Shown here: piece after piece, positions 1-4,424 of the stretch
Position numbering within the stretch: the first letter of the stretch is position 1
How the letters are laid out: every line of letters begins with the position of its first letter
From: Bacilli bacterium
GTDB lineage: Bacteria > Bacillota_I > Bacilli_A > RFN20 > CAG-826
Direction of reading: 5' to 3'
DNA length: 5,218 nucleotides
NCBI GenBank assembly: GCA_017531065.1
Contig: JAFXLR010000086.1
Coordinates: 1-5,218, forward strand
The notes under the pieces: generated by a model
Seen by the model: only the letters and a program-made list of their open reading frames with translations
Told to the model about the DNA's origin: nothing
Databases searched by the model: none
Made by a program: the position numbers and the translations under genes

Positions 1-121
1 GTCCCGTCAACCTCGAGCCTCGGCACTCCGTTCACGCGCACCACGCGCGCCGTGCAGTTCCCCGTGCGCCACTCCGGCGGATTGGCCTTGAGACGCTCCA
101 GATATTTCGCCGTGCGCGGAA
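1..121 (-). CDS. Foreign high-GC coding fragment, partial at both ends
   Basis: Reading the minus strand with codons at 117-119, 114-116 and so on down to 3-5 gives about 39 codons with no stop. By my count 33 of the 39 third positions are G or C, which strongly suggests real coding in this frame. The block is about 68% GC against about 47% in the neighbouring sequence. The peptide includes YLERLKANPPEWRTG and then RVVRVNGVPRLEVDG. The second stretch resembles the 'nGvPrlfvdGkp'-type strand near the N-terminus of some glycoside hydrolases, but this is a weak family guess from a short piece. The frame is offset from the collagen-like gene that reads into it. The fragment has no start or stop in the window and most likely comes from another, GC-rich genome joined here by mis-assembly; true recombination is less likely. 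Confidence 0.6.
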
Positions 122-1888
122 GCGTGGTTTGGTGACGGTGAAAGTCGAGGTCTCGCCGTATGAATAGGTGATTGTATAAGTGTCGACCAAATCAGATTCT
201 CCGGTCTTTGCGATGCTCAAGATGGATCTTGGTTTGGCGACGTAGTAGCTAAAAGAGGTTCCATCCGAATAGGTGATGGTGTACTGGTCTCTGTTCGCTT
301 CGGAAGAATCCGTCAAAGTGATCGTGACGATGCCATTGCCATTGGCACCATCTGCGCCGTCTGCGCCTTTGATGTTGGCGACGCGATCCCAGGAAGTACC
401 GTTATACATGTAGTAATCGCAGGTAGTGTAATCGATATAAGAATCGCCAGTGTTAGCAGTGATGGTTGGCTCTCCGTCTCCGGAATAGAGCGATTTTCCA
501 TCGTTTCCGTTGATGCCGTTGGTGCCGTTGGTGCCGTCAGTGCCGGTTTCGCCTTTGATGTTGCCTACTGAGGTCCAGGTGTTTCCGCTCTTGGTGAAAT
601 ATTCCCAGGTTGTGGTGTTGATGTAGGAATCACCGTTATTGCCAGTCGTCGGGAGAGGGTCATCGGTGCCAGTAAGAAGGGAGGCGCCGTCATTTCCATC
701 GGTACCATGCCTGACGATGAATTCCGTTGGGGTTGAGCCATCGGTGTAATTGATTGTGTACGTATCGTATGAGTCTGAGTTGACAGGTCCTGTGATTGAG
801 GCAATGCCCCTACCATCACTTCCATCCGCGCCGACCAAAGACTCAAGCCACTCAGACTCGGATAAGGTTGAGCCTGGGTTAAGAGAGATGTAGATTTCGT
901 AAGCAGACATGCCGTTTTGGCCATCTTGTCCATATAAAGAAGCAATCCATTCAGGTTCACTGAGGTCTGGATCGAGATGTCCTTCGCAATATATCTGATA
1001 AGCGGACATGCCGTTTTGGCCGTTTTGGCCGTTCTGACCTGCTGCACCAATCAAGCTAGTGAGCCATTCGGTCTCGGTTCCGATGTACCCGTTTTCCACC
1101 GCTAATTCGTATGCGGATTTGCCGTTTGCGCCAGTAGGACCAACTGCCCCAGCTGCGCCAACTAAACTAAGAAGCCATTCGGTCTCGGTTCCGGTATAGC
1201 CATTATCGACAGCGATTTCATATGCGGATTTGCCATTTTGCCCAGCGGGCCCTCTTGCGGCCACTCCACTATCTACATTATCGATAAACCAGTTGCCGTT
1301 TGTGCCGATTTCAATCGTTGGGGTGTGGCCATCAGCGCCAGGGAATCCTTGAATGCCCTGCTCGCCATTGGTACCATTCGTGACTAAGAAGATTGTGGTC
1401 GTATTATCTGTATAGGTGATTGTATATTCGTCGATTTGGCCGTATGTATTGGTCTTATCAATCGAAACGATGCCTCTTCCGGCATCGCCTTTTTCTCCTT
1501 TAAGTCCTTCTGCCCTAATGCCAATATCAACTCCATCGATGACCCAGTTACCATTGGTGCCGACATCGATTGTCGGGGTGTGGCCATCTTGGCCTGGGAG
1601 TCCTTGAATGCCTTCGGTTCCATTTTTGCCATTCGTGACTAAGAACTTGGAAGTCGTCCCATCGGTGTAGGTGATCGTATATTCGTCAATAAGACCAAGC
1701 GTGTCGGTTTTCTCAACTTTGAGAATCGATCTCGCTTCTTTGCCACTAGGGCTAACGCTGCTTGAGCCAGGATCGACTTGACCGCTCCTATTCATTGCGT
1801 GGATGCCGATAGCGGCCGCCGCGCACGAAAGAGTAATGGCAGATAAAATGACGATATTCGCAATCGTCTTTCCCATGGATTTAGCCAT
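32..1888 (-). CDS. Modular collagen-like repeat surface protein (native C-terminus lost)
   Basis: Probable membrane-anchored or secreted surface protein; its partner is unknown. Residues about 8-31 form one hydrophobic segment (signal anchor or signal peptide). No proper lipobox precedes Cys22. Four domain types then recur. A (…DEYTITYTDGTT…F.VTNG) lies at 54-87, 139-172, 360-395, 518-551 and 555-588. B (HTPTI..GTNGNW.ID) lies at 103-128 and 188-213. C (SAYE.A..NGY.GTETEWL.SL.G) lies at 220-244, 257-281, 294-320 and 327-353. D (GDSYI…W..V.NIKG) lies at 401-446 and 464-508. They are joined by short Gly-X-Y runs, the longest at 446-464, rich in Thr, Asn and Asp and poor in Pro. Such modules recur in collagen-like proteins of Bacillota (general knowledge). 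ATG at 1886-1888 has AAAGGGGG six bases upstream. From residue 589 the reading frame enters the high-GC foreign block and gives a 30-residue Arg-rich tail ending in TGA at 32-34. That tail is not native, so treat the gene as truncated near position 124. Confidence 0.8.
   Translation of the reverse strand: MAKSMGKTIANIVILSAITLSCAAAAIGIHAMNRSGQVDPGSSSVSPSGKEARSILKVEKTDTLGLIDEYTITYTDGTTSKFLVTNGKNGTEGIQGLPGQDGHTPTIDVGTNGNWVIDGVDIGIRAEGLKGEKGDAGRGIVSIDKTNTYGQIDEYTITYTDNTTTIFLVTNGTNGEQGIQGFPGADGHTPTIEIGTNGNWFIDNVDSGVAARGPAGQNGKSAYEIAVDNGYTGTETEWLLSLVGAAGAVGPTGANGKSAYELAVENGYIGTETEWLTSLIGAAGQNGQNGQNGMSAYQIYCEGHLDPDLSEPEWIASLYGQDGQNGMSAYEIYISLNPGSTLSESEWLESLVGADGSDGRGIASITGPVNSDSYDTYTINYTDGSTPTEFIVRHGTDGNDGASLLTGTDDPLPTTGNNGDSYINTTTWEYFTKSGNTWTSVGNIKGETGTDGTNGTNGINGNDGKSLYSGDGEPTITANTGDSYIDYTTCDYYMYNGTSWDRVANIKGADGADGANGNGIVTITLTDSSEANRDQYTITYSDGTSFSYYVAKPRSILSIAKTGESDLVDTYTITYSYGETSTFTVTKPRFRARRNIWSVSRPIRRSGARGTARRAWCA
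365..688 (-). repeat. Two D-type domain repeats in the surface protein
   Basis: Residues 401-446 (bases 551-688) and 464-508 (bases 365-499) are diverged copies of one unit. Each has a GDSYI core, an aromatic stretch, a Trp about a dozen residues later and a closing NIKG that leads straight into a Gly-X-Y run. The linker between them is the longest collagen-like stretch in the protein. The LPTTG inside the first copy is internal and is not a sorting signal. Confidence 0.75.
509..544 (-). repeat. 9-base tandem repeat encoding Gly-X-Y triplets
   Basis: On the plus strand four consecutive 9-base units read gttgatgcc, gttggtgcc, gttggtgcc and gtcagtgcc. On the coding strand they give the GTDGTNGTNGIN part of the collagen-like linker. 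Each unit is three codons, so gain or loss of units would change linker length without shifting the frame. Confidence 0.8.
830..1231 (-). repeat. Four C-type SAYE…EW…SL repeats in the surface protein
   Basis: Four copies of a 25- to 27-residue unit lie at residues 220-244, 257-281, 294-320 and 327-353. Each begins with (K/M)SAY and ends with EW…SL.G. The first two are nearly identical (NGY.GTETEWL). The last two are slightly longer and share a different middle (…LSE.EW). The units are separated by Gly-X-Y runs of two to four triplets. The pattern suggests one duplication for each pair followed by divergence. Confidence 0.85.
1011..1037 (-). repeat. 9-base tandem repeat encoding Gly-Gln-Asn triplets
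   Basis: On the plus strand ccgttttgg occurs twice in tandem, followed by a diverged third unit ccgttctga. It encodes the GQNGQNGQNG linker between the second and third C-type repeats, and like the other 9-base array it is in frame. A related ccgttttgg lies near 911. Confidence 0.75.
1250..1729 (-). repeat. Tandem duplication of an A-B module pair (period 255 bases)
   Basis: Residues 54-128 and 139-213 are two copies of the same 75-residue unit, offset by 85 residues. The shared stretches include DEYTITYTD, FLVTNG, GIQG.PG.DGHTPTI and GTNGNW. The plus-strand sequence gtgtggccat…ccttgaatgcc also appears in both copies, so similarity is visible at the DNA level as well. Confidence 0.85.
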
Positions 1889-1894
1889 AACTAT

Positions 1895-1902
1895 CCCCCT
1901 TT
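1895..1902 (-). promoter_or_regulatory. Ribosome binding site of the surface-protein gene
   Basis: The minus strand reads AAAGGGGG, then six bases, then ATG at 1888-1886. This fixes the start at MAKSMGK, which places the hydrophobic segment at the extreme N-terminus as expected for an exported protein. Confidence 0.8.
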
Positions 1903-1935
1903 GGCTGGTTATGCCTTTTTAGATACATTGGACAA

Positions 1936-1964
1936 ATTATAGCCTGAATGGAAAAAAAACCGAT
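1936..1964 (-). promoter_or_regulatory. Probable promoter of the surface-protein gene
   Basis: A perfect TATAAT -10 element lies at 1936-1941 on the minus strand, which would put the transcript start near 1929 with a leader of about 40 bases. At 17 bases spacing the -35 position (1959-1964) reads ATCGGT, a poor match to TTGACA. A better TTGCCT lies at 1965-1970 but with a 23-base spacer. The spacer contains eight T in a row (1952-1959). The weak -35 suggests dependence on an activator or on spacer length. There is a terminator just upstream, so a separate promoter here is expected. Confidence 0.55.
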
Positions 1965-1966
1965 AG

Positions 1967-1994
1967 GCAAAAGTGATTGTAAAGCAATTGTAAA
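1967..1994 (-). promoter_or_regulatory. Direct TTTACA repeats at 11-base spacing, possible operator
   Basis: The minus strand carries TTTACA at 1989-1994 and again at 1978-1983, separated by five bases, followed at the same 11-base step by a degenerate TTTTGC at 1967-1972. Directly repeated TT.ACA hexamers about one helical turn apart are the known form of PhoP/OmpR-family response-regulator sites in Bacillota. The array lies roughly 38 to 65 bases before the predicted transcript start, where such an activator could replace a weak -35. Chance in AT-rich sequence remains possible. Confidence 0.35.
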
Positions 1995-2053
1995 GATAAG
2001 ATGATGTCTACCTTTTTCCGATTTTCCTAGAAATGATTTAGACTTTCAAAAAG

Positions 2054-2071
2054 TTTGTAAAAAATTACAAA
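2054..2071 (-). repeat. AT-rich inverted repeat next to the terminator
   Basis: TTTGTAA at 2054-2060 and TTACAAA at 2065-2071 are exact reverse complements around a four-A loop. It lies just beyond the main terminator stem and overlaps its T-run. Seven AT-rich pairs are weak alone; it may be a back-up to the terminator or chance. Confidence 0.45.
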
Positions 2072-2100
2072 AATCGCCTGAAGATTTTACATTCAGGCGA
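2068..2100 (-). terminator. Rho-independent terminator after the FNT gene
   Basis: TCGCCTGAA at 2074-2082 and TTCAGGCGA at 2092-2100 form a perfect nine-pair stem with a nine-base loop. On the minus strand the stem is followed by TTTTTGT (2073-2067) and preceded by a run of T. It begins 23 bases past the FNT stop codon and separates the four-gene run from the surface-protein gene. Confidence 0.9.
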
Positions 2101-2122
2101 AAAAATTTCCTTAAAAAACCAC

Positions 2123-2791
2123 TTATGCGACAGGCTCAGGTTTCGGTTCGGTGAGCTTTACAAGTTGGCGGATGGCGATTGAGCCTAAACTGTTGCCGAT
2201 CGTGACAAGAAGGACATTAAGAATCGTCTGCCAATTCCAGCTATTCGCAGCGCTGAAATAGAACATATTGGCGATGCAGTGCTCGCTTCCGATGACGACG
2301 AAGCCCGCAACGGCGAATATGAGACCAAGAGTTCCGGTGACGCCTGGTTTTTTCTTGAAGAGATCAACAGCGACATAAACGAAGATGCCACAGATGAATC
2401 CCCACATAAGAGGAGCGAAGAAGCCTTCATTGATTCGCGTTTGAGCGATGTTATAGGCGGCTGCGCCCATCGTGCCTGTGCGGAAGGCTGGGATAGCGAA
2501 ACAGATATAGCCAATCGCCTCAGCGCCGATGATGTTGCCTAAATAACCTGCCAATAAATCAAGGAGGTAGGATGGCTTATTGTCGAAGACATATCCGATC
2601 TTTCCGGTGAAAAGGAAGAAACCGAATGAGCAAACGCAAAGCAAGCCGATCGCGAACATAAATGAGCCAAGGATGTGGCCAAGGGCCCCCGCATCTGGCT
2701 GAGCCTTGCAAGCAAGGAAGGCAAGTCCGCCTAAACCGATCGATGCGCCGGCGGCAATGCCCAAAAGTACTGTCTTAAGAAAACGTTTCAT
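2123..2791 (-). CDS. Formate/nitrite transporter (FNT) family membrane channel
   Basis: Inner-membrane channel of the FocA/NirC family, which passes small monovalent anions such as formate, nitrite or hydrosulfide; which one is not readable here. The 222 residues hold about six hydrophobic segments. Family marks seen are an N-terminal GIAAGASIGLGGL (11-23), LFTGK (60-64, Thr62 matching the Thr of FocA's omega loop), GNIIGA (85-90), and GSEHCIANM (168-176) with His171, the conserved pore histidine. GN(S)LGS follows at 199-204. It is shorter than the usual 250-280 residues, and the family's 'CNW' region reads CGIFVYVAV (134-142). The protein ends in a short charged tail. ATG at 2789-2791 has AAGAGG seven bases upstream. 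It starts 49 bases after mtnN with no convincing own promoter, and a strong terminator follows, so it is probably the last gene of the run. Confidence 0.85.
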   Translation of the reverse strand: MKRFLKTVLLGIAAGASIGLGGLAFLACKAQPDAGALGHILGSFMFAIGLLCVCSFGFFLFTGKIGYVFDNKPSYLLDLLAGYLGNIIGAEAIGYICFAIPAFRTGTMGAAAYNIAQTRINEGFFAPLMWGFICGIFVYVAVDLFKKKPGVTGTLGLIFAVAGFVVIGSEHCIANMFYFSAANSWNWQTILNVLLVTIGNSLGSIAIRQLVKLTEPKPEPVA

Positions 2792-2832
2792 AACTGAACC
2801 TCTTGTTTCTATTGTTAAAGGATACCCTATAG

Positions 2833-2850
2833 TTCTTTCATTAGAAAGAA
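2833..2850 (-). repeat. Small hairpin over the mtnN stop codon
   Basis: TTCTTTC at 2833-2839 and GAAAGAA at 2844-2850 are exact complements around a four-base loop that includes part of the TAA stop. No T-run follows on the minus strand, so it does not look like a terminator. It could act as an mRNA stability or processing element between mtnN and the FNT gene, or be chance. Confidence 0.35.
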
Positions 2851-3524
2851 GAAAGGAACTTTCTTGCTATTTCTCCGGCTTTGAGGGCTGCTTTTTTGGC
2901 GTTAATCGGATATTCGTCCGCACTATTCTCCGCATCGCTTATTGTTCTAAGGCAAGCGAATGGAATGCCGGCGTTATATGCGACCATGGCAGCTGCGGAG
3001 CTTTCCATCTCCACCGCAACCGCTTTGAATGTCTCTTTCATCCATTTCTTCTTCTCATTGTCTGCGATGAATTGGTCGCCAGAGATGATATTCTCAAAAA
3101 CCCCCTCTTTCGCAGCGTCGAGAAGGTGTTTGTCCATTAACTCGGAGGTTTTGAAATAGATGAGATTGCCGTCTTTCGTCTGAACTAAGCCATATGGATC
3201 GCCAATTGCCGTGGTATCGCAATCGTGGTTGGCCACTTCTTTGGCGATGACGGCTTTGAAAAGAGGCGCTTTCTCTTTGTCAAGAGAACCGGCGACACCG
3301 ACGACGATGATGCCTTCTAGTTCCTTCTCATATAAATCGATGACTTTCTGAGCGGCCATAGCGGCGTTCACTTTGCCGATTCCCGATTTAGCGAGGACGA
3401 ACTTTTTGCCTTCGTATTCGGCTAAGGTGATTTCGGTGATGCCGTATGTTTTCTCTTCGATGATTTTGGTATCTAAGAGGAGAGATTCCTTCTCTAAGGG
3501 CATTGGGGTGATGAATGCGTACAT
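2841..3524 (-). CDS. mtnN: 5'-methylthioadenosine/S-adenosylhomocysteine nucleosidase
   Basis: Cytosolic enzyme that cleaves adenine from methylthioadenosine and S-adenosylhomocysteine, clearing by-products of polyamine synthesis and methylation and feeding the methionine and LuxS (AI-2) routes. The 227 residues match the family length. Seen in order: start region MYAFITPMPLEKE, with Glu11 in the place of the catalytic Glu12 of the E. coli enzyme; SGIGKVNAA (47-55); VVGVAGSLD (74-82); ISGDQFI (147-153); AVEMESSA (170-177), with Met173 and Glu174 that hold the ribose; and RTISDAEN (193-200), with catalytic Asp197. The numbering of 173, 174 and 197 coincides with the E. coli protein. Glu10 and Glu11 of the usual MEEE start are replaced by Pro and Leu. 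ATG at 3522-3524 has AAGGAG eight bases upstream. It lies 15 bases after ribF, so it is probably co-transcribed with ribF and truB. Confidence 0.93.
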   Translation of the reverse strand: MYAFITPMPLEKESLLLDTKIIEEKTYGITEITLAEYEGKKFVLAKSGIGKVNAAMAAQKVIDLYEKELEGIIVVGVAGSLDKEKAPLFKAVIAKEVANHDCDTTAIGDPYGLVQTKDGNLIYFKTSELMDKHLLDAAKEGVFENIISGDQFIADNEKKKWMKETFKAVAVEMESSAAAMVAYNAGIPFACLRTISDAENSADEYPINAKKAALKAGEIARKFLSSF

Positions 3525-3532
3525 AAGCGTTT

Positions 3533-3538
3533 CTCCTT
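3533..3538 (-). promoter_or_regulatory. Ribosome binding site of mtnN
   Basis: AAGGAG on the minus strand lies eight bases before the ATG at 3524, inside the 15-base gap after the ribF stop. It supports the start and reinitiation within one transcript. Confidence 0.85.
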
Positions 3539-3539
3539 T

Positions 3540-4424
3540 TTATATAAGAAGCTCTTTCTTATCTTCTTCGAGCTGTTTCTTGAGATCTTCGAGGTTAGCG
3601 AATTTCTTCTCCTCCCTCATCCATTTCATGAAAGCGATATAGACGTATTCGCCATAGAGGTCTTCATTGACGTCTCTGACGTAACTCTCGACTATTCTAT
3701 GTTTTAAGAGACCCACAGTTGGGTTTTTGCCAACGTTGATGATGGCTTTATGTGGGACTCCCCTAAGGTAGAAAAGCCCAGAATAGACGCCTGCTTTCGG
3801 GAGGAGATATGGGAGAGACATCTCGAGATTCGCGGTTGGAAATCCGATCTTGTGGCCGTTTCCATATCCATATCCGATTTTGCCTTTTATTTCATAAGGG
3901 TATCCAAGAAGCTTATTGGCTTCCTCGATATTGCCTTCTTTGACGTATTCGTGAATGAGGCGGCTAGCGACTTTCTTCTCATCGATCTCTAAAAGAGGAA
4001 CGATGAAGGTCAGGAATTCTTTCGAGAGGTCGCTCGCTTTGCCTTCTTTGTTATGTCCGAAGGTGAAGTCTTCGCCAACGCAGAGCCTTCTCACCCCAAG
4101 ACGGTGCAGGAAGTCGATGAACTCGTCTTTCGTGTGCTTATAGAAAGCCTCATCGTTATCGATCACATAAAGGGTTTCAACCCCTTCGTTAGCAAATCTT
4201 CTGATCTTGTCTTCAAGAGGGGTTAACACATAGTGTTCCTTATCTTTCTCAAAGATATCGGCAGGGTTGTTTTTGAAGAGTAACGCTCCGACGGAGTCTG
4301 TGTGATTAAGAGCCTCTTTCACAAGAGAAACATGGCCTTTATGGATTCCATCGAAGTTGCCTAAAAGAAGGACCCCATCGAAGGTCTCAGGGATATTGTC
4401 GAATGAACAATCGATGACTTTCAC
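3540..4424 (-). CDS. ribF: Bifunctional riboflavin kinase / FAD synthetase
   Basis: Cytosolic enzyme that phosphorylates riboflavin to FMN and then adenylylates FMN to FAD. The 294 residues are close to the family's usual ~310. The N-terminal adenylyltransferase half (about 1-150) shows GNFDGIHKGH (22-31), the HxGH-type nucleotide site, and VGEDFTFGHNKEG (116-128). The C-terminal kinase half (about 175-294) shows KIGYGYGNGHKIGFPTANL (182-200) with the PTAN metal/ATP motif, AGVYSG (211-216), NVGKNPT (230-236), and VES (245-247) with Glu246 in the place of the catalytic base. The ending LYGEYVYIAFMKWMREEKKF (256-275) is the usual C-terminal signature. The kinase loop has GHKIGFPTAN where Arg usually sits at the His. 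The start is GTG (4422-4424), overlapping the truB TAG by one base, with AAAGGGGG eight bases upstream; this suggests coupled translation. truB-ribF is a classic pair in Bacillota. Confidence 0.95.
   Translation of the reverse strand: MKVIDCSFDNIPETFDGVLLLGNFDGIHKGHVSLVKEALNHTDSVGALLFKNNPADIFEKDKEHYVLTPLEDKIRRFANEGVETLYVIDNDEAFYKHTKDEFIDFLHRLGVRRLCVGEDFTFGHNKEGKASDLSKEFLTFIVPLLEIDEKKVASRLIHEYVKEGNIEEANKLLGYPYEIKGKIGYGYGNGHKIGFPTANLEMSLPYLLPKAGVYSGLFYLRGVPHKAIINVGKNPTVGLLKHRIVESYVRDVNEDLYGEYVYIAFMKWMREEKKFANLEDLKKQLEEDKKELLI

Noticed and set aside
641..655. LPTTG in the surface protein as a sortase sorting signal
   Set aside because: It lies in the middle of the protein (residues 412-416), inside a D-type unit, with no hydrophobic segment or basic tail after it.
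565..1050. Long alternative minus-strand frame inside the surface-protein gene
   Set aside because: It is a shifted reading of the repeats, rich in Met, Thr and Gln; open only because the repeat codons lack stops in that frame.
830..1231. CRISPR-like spaced repeats
   Set aside because: The repeats are protein-coding, in frame, diverged and of unequal spacing; they are domain repeats.
1823..1831. Lipobox ending at Cys22 of the surface protein
   Set aside because: The residues before the Cys are Thr-Leu-Ser, which do not match the usual Leu-(Ala/Ser)-(Gly/Ala) pattern.
2279..2542. Open plus-strand frame opposite the FNT gene
   Set aside because: It is the complement of a well-supported gene and has no family features.
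2819..2847. A separate promoter for the FNT gene
   Set aside because: TATCCT and TATAGG are present but neither has a believable -35 at 16-18 bases, so I cannot support it.
2706..3159. Open plus-strand frames opposite mtnN and the FNT start
   Set aside because: They overlap each other and two recognisable minus-strand genes; no motif or plausible start site supports them.
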